Of a stretch of 51,733 nt of DNA, positions 8,637-18,546 are shown piece by piece. Source of the DNA: Sphingomonadales bacterium (GTDB lineage Bacteria; Bacteroidota; Bacteroidia; UBA7662); assembly GCA_016872215.1 (NCBI GenBank), contig VHAX01000014.1, positions 1 through 51,733 of the forward strand. The letters run 5' to 3'. Position 1 is the first letter of the stretch, and the number at the start of each line of letters is the position of its first letter. A program made the translations under genes and the position numbers. The notes beneath the pieces were generated by a model. That model did not search any database, was not told the DNA's origin, and saw only the letters and a program-made list of their open reading frames with translations.

Positions 8637-11600
8637 CTATCGCGATTTGAGCAGGAGTTTGTGACGCGAAATCCCTAGACTGCTGTGTACTTCAACCTGA
8701 AGGATGCCGGTAGGGATATTGGGCAATGCCAAACTTTGCGCATTGTCGGGGCAACCCTCAGCGAGCAAACGGCCCTGGAGATCAAAGAACTTAACCCATA
8801 CCCCATGCCCAACCGGTTGAGTGGTATTTTGAATTCCGCCGACCGGACTCGATGCTGAATTTGTTCCGGTTCCTGAGGCGGGAGTACCACTCAGCCAGAT
8901 CCGATCCGTTGCCGGATTGGGGTAGATTTGAATCGCAGGGGAAGATGGGCCGGTGATATGGCTCGTGACTAGTCTCGGAGCCGACCAGTCAACCCTATGC
9001 ATGATCCTTCCCTCCACATCGGCGCATTCCGATTCGTCCGACAAGGAGATTTTTCCCTCACCGGAGCCCTCTATCCAAAGCTCCATTCGGGTAGATCCTC
9101 CACCCGATACACCGTTGAGGCTATACCAGGCGATGCGTACCGTTCTTCCTATCTGACGAAATAGAGGGGTGATGTCCGATGAAGATGCTTGTGGTAGTCG
9201 AACATCGCGCATGGTGAGTCCGTCAGGTAGCAGCATGTTCAGGCTGATGGCTCCAATCGTCCGATCCGATACAGCCTCGATCAGCACAGGGAATCTGTTT
9301 ACATTGGATGTGATCGTCGTTCCATTTTCCGGAAGTTCCCGATACGCTGCCCTAAGCCAGGGATTGGGTTGCATACTGCCGTTGATATCGCCCGTGGCCA
9401 GCACCCGAATATTACGCTCGATGGGGGCGGTACCACTGCCCACCTGCACCTGTAGCGAATCGTATTGCCAGTCACCCGCAGCGAATGAAGAAAGAAGGGT
9501 AGCAAAGCGTTGGTTGATGTTCAGCGCGTCGGATGCGTTCACCATAGATGAGAGGTTTACGTCGGCGGCCTTAAGCGGAAGTCCCGATAACAGGGTTAGT
9601 TCCGAAAAATGACGGGCGGCCAGAAGGGCATCAGTTGCCGTAGCGCCTCCCCATGGCTTATTGTGGGTGATCCTCAGGCTATAGCTTCCGGGGTTGAGGC
9701 CTAAGAAGGTGTAGCGACCTGATGAGTCTGTTGTTGCGGAGCGCAGGGTCTGGTTCGATTGGCGGAGCTCCACCAAGCTGTTGCCCATAGGAGTCTGCGC
9801 TGTGTTCAGATAGGTGATTCGACCTTCTACGCGCGGCGCTGTTTGTCCGCTTAATGCAATATTGGTTAAATAGAGGTTGTTGCCGTAGCCGCAAACCGCG
9901 ACAAATTTCAGCCGGATTCTGCTGCCGGCGTAGGCCGATAAATCAATACTGTCGCGCCTCCATTGGGAAGGTAAAGAAGGGATGAAACTGCCGCTGCTGA
10001 ATGTGCCGGCCGTTGCCAGGTCCAAATTCTGGCGGAAATAGCCGGTGGGCTGGTAGGTTTGTCCGCAGTTGGTCGACACATCCACACGGAGTCCATCGAA
10101 CAGCGTGGTCGAATAGCGGGCATAGGCCACATCAAAGAAGAGTTTTACCTCGCCCGCCACGTTGGAAAGGTCGTAAACCGGAGTGGCCAGGTCGTCTTCC
10201 TGCCCAGCGGCGTTGTAGGAGTAGAAATTAATCCAAGCCATACCCGAGTTATTGCCAGTCGGACCAGCTCCGGTGCGGAATTGCCAGGTGACGCTGTTGT
10301 CGGGGTTACGCAGACTCCATCCAGAGGGTAGGGTTGAGCCGGCAAAACTCTCCTGAATGGGAGGGGTTTGTCCACCTCCCACGTTGATGTAGTCGGTGCG
10401 CAACAGGGTGTCACCCCCCAGGCTGTTGGTCACGATCAGGCGAATGTTATATGTTCCCATGGCAGAAAACACAACCCTCGGATTCTGGGAACTGGCACTC
10501 GTGCCCCCCACAAATTGAAAAGTGGGTGGAGTAATGGTCCACTGCCAGGTCAAGACCGCATTGAGGGTTTGATCCGTTAGAGTAACTGTATCTGTGAGGC
10601 ATGGCGACAAAGAGCTGGAGGCGAAATTGGCCACCGGGGGCGCCTGGCAGTTCACCAGACTGTTCACCGGCTTGGGAATAGCGATACAGCGTCTGCCAAT
10701 ACCTCCCCCCGACTGTACGGGAGCCACAGCAAACCAATCGGCCAACGCCGGAACGGTTCCGGTCACCGTGAATGTGGTGGTTGGGGTGATGCCAATGGAG
10801 TCCATATAGCGTTGTCCCAGTCGGTACACGATATATTGTGATGCACCTGCTACGGCCGACCAGCTCAGGCCGGTTTCGGTTGGACAAACATACGCTATGG
10901 CGAGGCCGCTAACCAGCCGCAAGATGTTAAAAGCCTGCTCCGACTGGGCAGTTGTGGTGCCCGCTGTCACCCGAATCAATGCCTGGTTGGTGGGTGTGAG
11001 CGTTGTGGGAAGGGTCCAGCTCACATGACGCACCGTGTTCGCCTGATTGGTGGCAATGTTCGTCCATGTTTGTCCGTTGTTCAACGAATATTGCACATTG
11101 AAAGTGCCCGAAACTCCGGTTGCGTCCCAACGAATCAATTCTGTCTCCCCCGGCACAAAACCCTCGCCACCGATCGGGTAGGTGATTTGTATGCTGTTTT
11201 CGTGCCACTCCCACACCACCCAATAGCGTTGCGGACCCATGGGAATGGCGGTACCCAGAATGCGCACCATATAATTGCCCGTTTCTGGAAGGGACACGCT
11301 CACCTGCTCCGCATTATTCAGGGTGTCGACTCCAGGAACAGCCAGACTGTTCAGGGCCGTGGCCGTGGGGGTCGGATTCAAAACAAGGGGCAGAAGGTTT
11401 GCCCCATTCGGCGCAATCAGTCGCATGTCTAAATTGTTGACCAGTGCGCGGGTGGCATTGGGTGCCCCCGCTTCGTCAGCCCAATAGACCATCACCCTAA
11501 GGTTACGGGCAGAGGAGGGCACGTTGATGCTTACGCTGGCGCTGTCATTTTGGCTCAGCAATCCGGTCACGTAGCGGTTGTTCTCCAAAATTTTGAGCGC

Positions 11601-13124
11601 CTTGAGTGCATTAACACGTCCCCATCCAAAGCGAAAGTCTGGACCAGCATTACCCAAATCCTCAGCCGTATTTAACATACAAGCCTTCAAGAGAGCCGTA
11701 GGTGGCACCGCGTTGCTGTTGAGGCTGCGGTAGGCATGACTTAACTGGGCAAAAATGCCGGCCACTCCAGGTGAGGCCGCCGAGGTACCCCCTCCCGTCT
11801 GGTAGGTGTTGTTGGGAGCGGTCGACAATTGGTTGTAGCCGTTCGAACAGATATCGGGTTTAATCCGCCCATCGCGGGCCGGGCCACGACTGCTGGAGCT
11901 TTCCAGCTGGTCGGTGTTGCGAAGATTGCCACAGGCTACCACGTTCTTGCCCGCTTTGTAGCCCCCCGTAATGTTACCCCAACCCGCTCCGGCGCCATAT
12001 CCGTGGTCGGACGTGCCCGCATTTCCGGCCGAAAAAACGTGAATCAGCATTTCGTTGTTGTGGATTTGCGCGTCAATGGTGGATGCATTTCCATTATACA
12101 ACCCGCCGTTCACCTCGCTGTATGACGTCGATGTGATGGTGGTGCCCAGCGTATTGTAGTTCGATACAGCGGGTGTTACATGTGGGTATCCGTTAATGCT
12201 GTATAAATGCAGATTAGCACCCGGGGCCATTCCCTTTTTGGTGGGGTCGAGGTTGGCAGAGCCTACTGCAATTCCGGATGTCATATCCCCGTGGGTGTTT
12301 CCTGTGGTAAAATCATTGGTGTATTGGGTGAGGCGACCTGTAAAGTCGATGTGTGGACCAATTGCACCGTCGTCGGCAATCCCCACTACAATCCCGCTGC
12401 CGTCGTAGCGGTATCCACCCGATTGTTGGTTGTCGATGGCATGCGAACGGTGCAACGATCGACCTTCCCGGTCCTCGGGTTGACCCGCAGCAGGGGCAGG
12501 CTCTATATATTGAATGGCGGGATGCGAGGCAAGCGTCATGATTTGATTGGGCATTATCCAGCCGCAAATCAGATGATCGCCAGTTGGGTTTGGAATAATT
12601 TCCAACAGTGAGCCAAATGATGAAAGAAGTTCTGTGCCGATCGAAACGCCCTGAAACAACATGAAGTTGATTTTTACTTTGTCGCCCTTGTGTTGCAGTT
12701 GACTTCTGAAATTGGGATCGTGGAGCGCAGGGTTGATTTTGGCGTTTGAGGGAAGTAAAATAACACTATGTGCACCTGCCATTACAAGGTGTGAAGGGGA
12801 ATAACCCAATGCCGCACGGGCTAAATAGCTATGGGGGGGAACAAATCCCAGCAGGTCTAATCCCGACCCCTTCAGCCGATCAATGGTCGATTGAACGGGA
12901 ATCTGGGCAAACAACAGCAAGAAATATCGATTTCCTTGCCACTGGGGCGACGATTCGAGGGATTGTGCAAGGACTGCCGGACTTTGCTCAGCTATGCTTA
13001 GTGTGCTTCCCGGCAAATAAACCGGCAGGGAATTCTGGGCAATAGTGGGTTTCAGACACAGAAATAAGCCGGTCAACAATAAAACAAATGGGCTGCGGAT
13101 TTTGGAACAGAACATAGTCAACAA
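8637..13124 (-). CDS. Subtilisin-like (S8) protease, multidomain, with T9SS C-terminal sorting domain
   Basis: A 1495-residue secreted protease. Signal peptide about 1-29; propeptide-like region about 30-230; S8 catalytic domain about 235-520 with D251 (GIADDG), H278 (NTHGDMTSG), oxyanion N368 (SAGNAG) and nucleophile S448 (GGGTSAASP). Then, with approximate borders, come a P-domain-like beta region (520-660), Ig/FnIII-like modules (660-850), a PKD-like domain (860-945), a MAM/jelly-roll-like domain (945-1105), a carboxypeptidase-regulatory-like fold (1110-1180), a dockerin-like segment (ADVNLSS, NASDALNI; 1180-1260) and a T9SS type A tail starting IQIYPNPATD. It should cross the outer membrane through the T9SS and be surface-bound or released. 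It diverges from mnmH. Confidence 0.93.
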   Translation of the reverse strand: MLTMFCSKIRSPFVLLLTGLFLCLKPTIAQNSLPVYLPGSTLSIAEQSPAVLAQSLESSPQWQGNRYFLLLFAQIPVQSTIDRLKGSGLDLLGFVPPHSYLARAALGYSPSHLVMAGAHSVILLPSNAKINPALHDPNFRSQLQHKGDKVKINFMLFQGVSIGTELLSSFGSLLEIIPNPTGDHLICGWIMPNQIMTLASHPAIQYIEPAPAAGQPEDREGRSLHRSHAIDNQQSGGYRYDGSGIVVGIADDGAIGPHIDFTGRLTQYTNDFTTGNTHGDMTSGIAVGSANLDPTKKGMAPGANLHLYSINGYPHVTPAVSNYNTLGTTITSTSYSEVNGGLYNGNASTIDAQIHNNEMLIHVFSAGNAGTSDHGYGAGAGWGNITGGYKAGKNVVACGNLRNTDQLESSSSRGPARDGRIKPDICSNGYNQLSTAPNNTYQTGGGTSAASPGVAGIFAQLSHAYRSLNSNAVPPTALLKACMLNTAEDLGNAGPDFRFGWGRVNALKALKILENNRYVTGLLSQNDSASVSINVPSSARNLRVMVYWADEAGAPNATRALVNNLDMRLIAPNGANLLPLVLNPTPTATALNSLAVPGVDTLNNAEQVSVSLPETGNYMVRILGTAIPMGPQRYWVVWEWHENSIQITYPIGGEGFVPGETELIRWDATGVSGTFNVQYSLNNGQTWTNIATNQANTVRHVSWTLPTTLTPTNQALIRVTAGTTTAQSEQAFNILRLVSGLAIAYVCPTETGLSWSAVAGASQYIVYRLGQRYMDSIGITPTTTFTVTGTVPALADWFAVAPVQSGGGIGRRCIAIPKPVNSLVNCQAPPVANFASSSLSPCLTDTVTLTDQTLNAVLTWQWTITPPTFQFVGGTSASSQNPRVVFSAMGTYNIRLIVTNSLGGDTLLRTDYINVGGGQTPPIQESFAGSTLPSGWSLRNPDNSVTWQFRTGAGPTGNNSGMAWINFYSYNAAGQEDDLATPVYDLSNVAGEVKLFFDVAYARYSTTLFDGLRVDVSTNCGQTYQPTGYFRQNLDLATAGTFSSGSFIPSLPSQWRRDSIDLSAYAGSRIRLKFVAVCGYGNNLYLTNIALSGQTAPRVEGRITYLNTAQTPMGNSLVELRQSNQTLRSATTDSSGRYTFLGLNPGSYSLRITHNKPWGGATATDALLAARHFSELTLLSGLPLKAADVNLSSMVNASDALNINQRFATLLSSFAAGDWQYDSLQVQVGSGTAPIERNIRVLATGDINGSMQPNPWLRAAYRELPENGTTITSNVNRFPVLIEAVSDRTIGAISLNMLLPDGLTMRDVRLPQASSSDITPLFRQIGRTVRIAWYSLNGVSGGGSTRMELWIEGSGEGKISLSDESECADVEGRIMHRVDWSAPRLVTSHITGPSSPAIQIYPNPATDRIWLSGTPASGTGTNSASSPVGGIQNTTQPVGHGVWVKFFDLQGRLLAEGCPDNAQSLALPNIPTGILQVEVHSSLGISRHKLLLKSR

Positions 13125-13136
13125 TCGGGTTTTTGT

Positions 13137-14300
13137 ATGATTTTAGCGCAAAATACATATAATCCAATAACCATTGATCGTTTAGAGAGTTTTATTCAAA
13201 TGCCGAACAGAGATTTGTCACCCCAAAAACTACCTGAATTCATGCGGGAAGGGGTATGCCTCGACGTCCGTTCACCCGGCGAGTATAGGGTGGGACATAT
13301 ACCCGGTGCTCTGCCTATGCCGCTGCTGAGCGACGCCGAGCGGGCACAAACGGGAATCACATACAAAGAGAGGGGCCGCGATGTGGCCGTGCAACAAGCA
13401 TTGGTTTGGGCAGGGCCCAAAATGGCCGCATTCGTGGAACAGGCGCGCAGGTTAAGCACCGGGCGCCCGCTCATTTTGTATTGCTGGCGGGGTGGGATGC
13501 GCTCTCACTCCATGGCCTGGCTTCTGCAGCAGGCTGGATTGGAGGTGATCGTGCTTGAGGGAGGCTACCGGAATTGGCGCCATTTCATCTTCGATGTGAT
13601 GGCCTCTTGGGGCAAATGGGTTGTTATTGGAGGGCCTACCGGAAGCGGGAAAACCCGACTGTTGCATGCCTTGCAGGAGAAGGGTGAACAAATACTCGAC
13701 CTAGAACGCTTGGCTAATCACCGTGGATCGGCTTTCGGAGCACTCGGATTATCTCCGCAGCCTGGCAATGAGCAGTTTATCAGCGACATTGGCTGGGCCA
13801 TTAGTGGAATGAAACGCGGGCGTAGAATTTGGGTGGAAGATGAGAGCAGCATGATTGGGAGCCTTCATCTCCCGGAAATTGTTGTGGGTCGACTATCCTC
13901 ATCACGTTTTGTGTACCTTCAAACAGATCCCAGGCGTCGCATTCGGGAATTGGTCGACGAATATGGTCACCTCCCTAAATGGGAACTGGAAGATTCGTTT
14001 AGAAAAATTTCACGGAAAATAGGAGGACAGTACCTCAACAAGGCTCTGGAAGCGCTCAATGGGGACAGACTCGATGAAGCGGCGGGTATTGCGCTGCGCT
14101 ACTACGACAGAGCTTACGCCCGGAGTTTGACGTCGCGGCATCCGTCGGGGGGGTTACTTTTGGAGTGGGGGGAGCACGAGGACGCGGAACAGGTGGCTCA
14201 TCGGTGCCTGCGTATGATTCAGGGCAAAGGCTCGCAAACCAAATGTTTTATTTCACACCAGACCTTATCCACTGAGGTAAAATCCATACCTGCAATATGA
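13137..14300 (+). CDS. mnmH: tRNA 2-selenouridine synthase
   Basis: MnmH (SelU/YbbB) replaces sulfur by selenium in the wobble 2-thiouridine of certain tRNAs, using selenophosphate, through a geranylated intermediate. The protein of up to 387 residues has an N-terminal rhodanese domain (CLDVRSPGEY; catalytic C116 in LYCWRGG) and a C-terminal P-loop domain with GGPTGSGKT (165-173). The ATG at 13137 gives an N-terminus longer than usual; the ATG at 13200 is an alternative and may be the true start. Its stop overlaps the selD start (ATGA), so the pair is translationally coupled. It diverges from the protease gene with very little spacer. Confidence 0.94.
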   Translation: MILAQNTYNPITIDRLESFIQMPNRDLSPQKLPEFMREGVCLDVRSPGEYRVGHIPGALPMPLLSDAERAQTGITYKERGRDVAVQQALVWAGPKMAAFVEQARRLSTGRPLILYCWRGGMRSHSMAWLLQQAGLEVIVLEGGYRNWRHFIFDVMASWGKWVVIGGPTGSGKTRLLHALQEKGEQILDLERLANHRGSAFGALGLSPQPGNEQFISDIGWAISGMKRGRRIWVEDESSMIGSLHLPEIVVGRLSSSRFVYLQTDPRRRIRELVDEYGHLPKWELEDSFRKISRKIGGQYLNKALEALNGDRLDEAAGIALRYYDRAYARSLTSRHPSGGLLLEWGEHEDAEQVAHRCLRMIQGKGSQTKCFISHQTLSTEVKSIPAI

Positions 14301-15349
14301 ACCCGATTCCCAGGTTACCCCGTCTCACCGAATTGGCCCCGGCATCGGGCTGTGGTTGCAAATTGCCATCACAACAGCTTGAAATCATTTTATCGCAGGT
14401 ACAGCCATCGGCAAGCGGTGGACTCCTGTTAGGATGGGAGAACAGAGACGACGCTGCTGTCTACCGTTTCTCATCCGACCGCTTGCTGCTCTCGACCGCC
14501 GATTTCATGAGTCCACCGGTCGACGACCCCTACGATTTTGGTCGGATCGCTGCCACCAATGCCATCAGTGATATCTATGCGATGGGTGGCGAGCCCATGC
14601 TGGCACTGGGAATCCTCGTTTGGCCCTCCAATCAACTGACACCCGAAATGGGAGCAGAGGTGTTGAACGGCGCGCGCGAGGTGTGCGACGATGAAGGAGT
14701 GGCACTGGCGGGCGGACACAGCGTGGAGGGCCCGCAACCCCTATTCGGACTATCGGTGAATGGCTGGGTGGCCCCCGAACACCTGCGTACCAATTCCACA
14801 GCCCGTGAGGGCGATTGGCTCTACCTCACCAAACCTCTTGGTATAGGGGTACTCACAGCAGCCCTCCGCCGTCAGACCCTGCAATCAGGCGACCTGTTTA
14901 CCCTACTACAATTAACTACCCAATCCAACAAGGCGGGCGCGCAATTTGCCCGCGAGGAATACGTACACAGTATGACCGATGTAACGGGATTTGGTCTGCT
15001 CGGACACCTGCTGGAAATGTGCCGCGCATCCGGCACGGGGGCCGACCTCTATCTCGATGCCCTGCCCCAGGCGAAAGGCCTCGATCCCTATTTGTTTTCA
15101 ATGATCGTACCCGACCAAACCTACCGCAACTGGAATGCGGTGGAAGCACAGGTTAGGGGCATGCAAAGCATGGAATTTTTGCTGCTTTGTGATCCGCAAA
15201 CCAGCGGCGGACTCCTTCTGAGTGTACACGCGCAGGCTACCGATACCTTCGAAACCAAAGCCCGGGAGTTGAATCAGCCCGTATGGCGGATTGGCCGGAT
15301 GAAGTCGAAGCCTGGGGTGGATATTTTGCCCCGATTCAACGGAGCATGA
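14297..15349 (+). CDS. selD: Selenide, water dikinase (selenophosphate synthetase)
   Basis: SelD makes selenophosphate from selenide and ATP, the donor used by MnmH. The 350-residue protein has the N-terminal catalytic motif SGCGCK, with Cys at 19 (not selenocysteine) and K22. The ATP-binding acidic loop DDAAVYRF and the AIR-synthase-like region (TAADFMSPPVDDPYDFGRIAA-like, about residues 64-85) follow. The ATGA overlap with mnmH supports a dedicated two-gene operon. Its 3' end overlaps the convergent GMC oxidoreductase gene by 14 bp. No selA, selB or tRNA-Sec is visible here. Confidence 0.95.
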   Translation: MNPIPRLPRLTELAPASGCGCKLPSQQLEIILSQVQPSASGGLLLGWENRDDAAVYRFSSDRLLLSTADFMSPPVDDPYDFGRIAATNAISDIYAMGGEPMLALGILVWPSNQLTPEMGAEVLNGAREVCDDEGVALAGGHSVEGPQPLFGLSVNGWVAPEHLRTNSTAREGDWLYLTKPLGIGVLTAALRRQTLQSGDLFTLLQLTTQSNKAGAQFAREEYVHSMTDVTGFGLLGHLLEMCRASGTGADLYLDALPQAKGLDPYLFSMIVPDQTYRNWNAVEAQVRGMQSMEFLLLCDPQTSGGLLLSVHAQATDTFETKARELNQPVWRIGRMKSKPGVDILPRFNGA

Positions 15350-16916
15350 GTTCAGCCGCTTTTTCGGCGATCAAAACTGTTGGTGCCTGTGTATTTCCCC
15401 GTGTAATGTTAGGCATGATCGATGCATCCACGACCCGTAGTCCATCCACCCCATGTACCCTGAGTTCGGTATCCACCACAGAGTCCTCATCGGGTCCCAT
15501 ACGGCAGGTACCCACCGGATGGTATAGCAATTCGGTATTTCGCCGCAGATATTCAACGACTTCCGGATCACTTTGGAGAAAAACAGATGGTAGATAAGGT
15601 TCGAGTCGCCAACCGTCGAAGGCTGGTGCCTCCATAATGGCCCGCGCCTTGTGAAATCCAACAACCATTTTCTCCAAATCCGATGAATTTGAATAGACAG
15701 CGGGATCGATCCAAGGCACGAAGTGATCGTTGGGCGCGGGGCTCACGATACCGCGTGATTGGGGCTGCACCAAAATGGGCGCGAGGCTGATGCCGTTGCC
15801 CTTGGGCCTCACAAATCCATGGTCTACGAAGAATATCGGTGCAAAATGATACTGTAAATCGGGCGCGCGGAGGTCATCCTGGCTGCGGGTAAAGCCGCCG
15901 GTTTCACAAAGATTGCTACAAAGGGGCCCCTCACGTTTCCACCACCACCTGATCAGGTTGGCGAGTGTGTCCTCACCGTCGAATGAGGAACCCTTGTGGG
16001 TTCGATAGGCGATTGGCACGACCGGATGGTCCTGCAGGTTACGGCCAACCCCGCTGAGTGCACGCCGAACTGGTATCTGCATCCCCCTGATTATTTCGGG
16101 GTCTCCGATGCCGCTGCGCATCAGGAAAAGCGGGGATTCTATGGCGCCCCCACATAGTATGACCGATTCGGTGGCGTAAATGCTGCGAGTCCGACGGCCT
16201 AGGTTCACGTCTACACCAGTCACTTTTCCACTTTCCCACAGAGCGTGGAGCGCACGAGCACCGGTGAGAATACTCAGATTCGCTCTATGCATGGCAGGGC
16301 GCAGGAATGCATGAGCCGGACTGTGCCGGGCACCGTTCTGAATATTGACAGGATGTATGCCCACCCCATGCGCGACATTATCGTTGAGGTCATCCACAAT
16401 CGGATAGCCTGTTTGTTGCGCCGCCTCCAAAAAAATACGGCTTAGGGGATGAATAGTCAAGGGCGTTTCGATGTTCCACAGCCCATCCAGCCCGTGCAAA
16501 TGAGTGTTGGTCGATGCACTGCGTTCACTTTTGCGAAAAAGGGGTAGCAATTCCTCATACCCCCAGCCCGGATTACCCATAGCAGCCCAACCATCGTAGT
16601 CGTCGCGGTGCCCCCTGATGTAAATCATCGCATTGATGGCTCCCGATCCCCCCAGTGTTCTTCCACGCGGAATAAACAGCGATCGCCCGAACAACTCGGG
16701 TTGAGCCACAGAATGGTGGGCATAATCGACTCCCGAACGGTAGAGTTTCGAGAAAGCTGCGGGAATCTTAATCAGTGGATGCCAATCCCGGATTCCGGCC
16801 TCGAGTAGGATCACTTTGCGCGATGGATCTGCGCTCAGGCGATAGGCCAAAACACAACCCGCGGAACCCGCTCCCACGATGAGATAGTCGGCATACAAAC
16901 TATCTGATTTCGACAT
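15336..16916 (-). CDS. GMC-family FAD oxidoreductase (choline/alcohol dehydrogenase-like)
   Basis: A 526-residue glucose-methanol-choline oxidoreductase. The FAD-binding motif VGAGSAGCVLAYRLS is at about 13-27, the second GMC signature GGSGAINAMIYIRG at about 89-102, and the C-terminal active site has H466 (HPVGTCRMG) and N508 (RGNTQAP). The family oxidises alcohols such as choline or long-chain alcohols; the substrate cannot be told here. No signal peptide is seen. The ATG at 16916 begins 4 bases after a TATATTTG element; a TTG at codon 7 is a possible alternative start. It overlaps selD convergently by 14 bp and is divergent from the GH3 gene. Confidence 0.92.
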   Translation of the reverse strand: MSKSDSLYADYLIVGAGSAGCVLAYRLSADPSRKVILLEAGIRDWHPLIKIPAAFSKLYRSGVDYAHHSVAQPELFGRSLFIPRGRTLGGSGAINAMIYIRGHRDDYDGWAAMGNPGWGYEELLPLFRKSERSASTNTHLHGLDGLWNIETPLTIHPLSRIFLEAAQQTGYPIVDDLNDNVAHGVGIHPVNIQNGARHSPAHAFLRPAMHRANLSILTGARALHALWESGKVTGVDVNLGRRTRSIYATESVILCGGAIESPLFLMRSGIGDPEIIRGMQIPVRRALSGVGRNLQDHPVVPIAYRTHKGSSFDGEDTLANLIRWWWKREGPLCSNLCETGGFTRSQDDLRAPDLQYHFAPIFFVDHGFVRPKGNGISLAPILVQPQSRGIVSPAPNDHFVPWIDPAVYSNSSDLEKMVVGFHKARAIMEAPAFDGWRLEPYLPSVFLQSDPEVVEYLRRNTELLYHPVGTCRMGPDEDSVVDTELRVHGVDGLRVVDASIMPNITRGNTQAPTVLIAEKAAELMLR

Positions 16917-16920
16917 TCGT

Positions 16921-16952
16921 CAAATATAGGTTGTCTGTGTAAGATGTTTCAA
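16921..16952 (-). promoter_or_regulatory. Minus-strand promoter (TTG-N21-TATATTTG) for the GMC oxidoreductase
   Basis: Read on the minus strand, TTG is at 16952-16950 and TATATTTG at 16928-16921. The gap to the GMC ATG (16916) is 4 bases, predicting a leaderless or nearly leaderless mRNA. It overlaps the GH3 promoter on the other strand. Confidence 0.6.
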
Positions 16953-16960
16953 TAATTTTG
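16931..16960 (+). promoter_or_regulatory. Plus-strand promoter (TTG-N19-TAATTTTG) for GH3-LysE
   Basis: TTG at 16931-16933 and TAATTTTG at 16953-16960, spacing 19. The expected start is near 16965, giving a leader of about 35 bases before the ATG at 16999. The -33 element lies inside the opposing GMC promoter. Confidence 0.55.
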
Positions 16961-16998
16961 GCCAACCCGGAGGCGTTCACTTTTTCACACTTACAAAC

Positions 16999-18546
16999 AT
17001 GGGTATCATCGGTGGCGTGCTGAAGGGCGCCCTCAAAACACGGGCGCGCATCAAATTGCCTCAACCAACTCCACTGAGGCAGCAGGAGCGTGTACTGCGC
17101 ACTTTGTTGAGCAAGGCCAAGGACACGCAGTTGGGTCGCTACTATGGCTTTGAATCAATGTTGAGTCACCCAAGCCTATCAAAGGAATTTGCACGACGGG
17201 TCGATTGGCACGACTACAACCTCATTTTCGATCGTTGGTGGTCGAAGCAGCTGGCCGGACAACCCAACATCAGTTGGCCCGGCAAGACACCTTATTTTGC
17301 ATTGAGTTCGGGCACAACAGGGGCTCCGAGTAAGTACATCCCTGTAACCTCCGATATGCTCCGGTCGATGCGCAGGGTTTCGCTCCGTCAAATGGAGGTG
17401 CTTGCCCAATACAACCTACCCTCCGATTTGTACACCAAAAAGGTACTCATGCTGGGGGGCAGCTCACGATTAAGGGTTGAGGGCGATCACTACTACGGCG
17501 ACCTGAGTGGGATTACCTTGTCGAAGGTCCCTCTATGGTTCGAGCCTTTTTTTAGTCCCGGACGCCGAATTGCCCGCCTCGACGATTGGAAACAGCGCAT
17601 CGAGGCTATGGTGCAAAAGGCACCTGAATGGGATGTGTGGATTATTTCTGGTACATCAACTTGGGTTGTATGGCTGATAGAAAAGATCATCGAAAGATAT
17701 CGACTCCGAAACATCCACGAAATCTGGCCCAATCTCAAAGTATGTGCCTATGGAGGCGTTTCCATTCAGCCATACCTCAACCGCCTCGAGCGTTGCATAG
17801 CGCATCCCCTGATTTTCATCGAGACTTACGTGGCATCGGAGGGATTCCTCGCCTATGACGCACGGACGAGTCAACTCCGGCAGGGTATGCAACTCAACCT
17901 TAACAGCGGCGTCTACTTCGAGTTCATTCCGTTCAACGGTTCCAATTTTGATGAAGAGGGCGCACCGCGATCTGGATTCGAGGCCTTAAGGATTGATCAG
18001 CTATCGGAGGGAGCAGAATACGCGCCCCTTATCACCACCTGTGCAGGGGCTTGGCGCTACCTGATCGGGGATACCATCAGACTCACTTCCGCCGCGTATA
18101 ATGAAATCACGCTCACCGGCCGCACGCGACAGTTTTTGAGTCTGTGCGGCGAACATTTGTCGCACGACAACATGAATGTTGCTGTCATGCAGTTGTCGGC
18201 CCGCCTCGGGGTTGCCCTCGGGGAATATACCATACACGCGATCGAAGGGAACGACGGACTCGGACACCACTGGTATATCGGTTGCGATGCCCCGATTCCA
18301 ACTGAGAAGGCTGCTATTTGGCTCGACGAAGAACTCTCTGTCCTCAACGACGATTATGCGCTGGAGCGCCAATTCGCTTTATCGCAATTTAAGGTCGATT
18401 TCATACCGGAAAACTGGTTTATGGAGTGGATGGAGCATCGGGGGATGCTCGACGCACAAAGGAAATTCCCTCGGGTGGTGCAAGGAGATGTTTTGAAGGC
18501 ATGGACCTCCTTTGTACGTGAGAAAAAGGAGGGTACCCGCGCATGA
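16999..18546 (+). CDS. GH3 auxin-responsive promoter family protein (acyl-acid amido synthetase-like)
   Basis: A 515-residue member of the GH3 family, whose plant members adenylate carboxylic acids (auxin, jasmonate) and conjugate them to amino acids. The N-terminal RARIKLPQPTPLRQQE region and the P-loop-like ATP motif ALSSGTTGAPSKYIPVT (101-117) are typical of bacterial members. C-terminal elements include WRYLIGDTIRL and LSLCGEHLSHDNM, which match the adenylate-forming motifs. The substrate in bacteria is largely unknown. Its stop overlaps the start of a LysE-type exporter gene (ATGA), so the two are probably co-translated. Confidence 0.88.
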   Translation: MGIIGGVLKGALKTRARIKLPQPTPLRQQERVLRTLLSKAKDTQLGRYYGFESMLSHPSLSKEFARRVDWHDYNLIFDRWWSKQLAGQPNISWPGKTPYFALSSGTTGAPSKYIPVTSDMLRSMRRVSLRQMEVLAQYNLPSDLYTKKVLMLGGSSRLRVEGDHYYGDLSGITLSKVPLWFEPFFSPGRRIARLDDWKQRIEAMVQKAPEWDVWIISGTSTWVVWLIEKIIERYRLRNIHEIWPNLKVCAYGGVSIQPYLNRLERCIAHPLIFIETYVASEGFLAYDARTSQLRQGMQLNLNSGVYFEFIPFNGSNFDEEGAPRSGFEALRIDQLSEGAEYAPLITTCAGAWRYLIGDTIRLTSAAYNEITLTGRTRQFLSLCGEHLSHDNMNVAVMQLSARLGVALGEYTIHAIEGNDGLGHHWYIGCDAPIPTEKAAIWLDEELSVLNDDYALERQFALSQFKVDFIPENWFMEWMEHRGMLDAQRKFPRVVQGDVLKAWTSFVREKKEGTRA

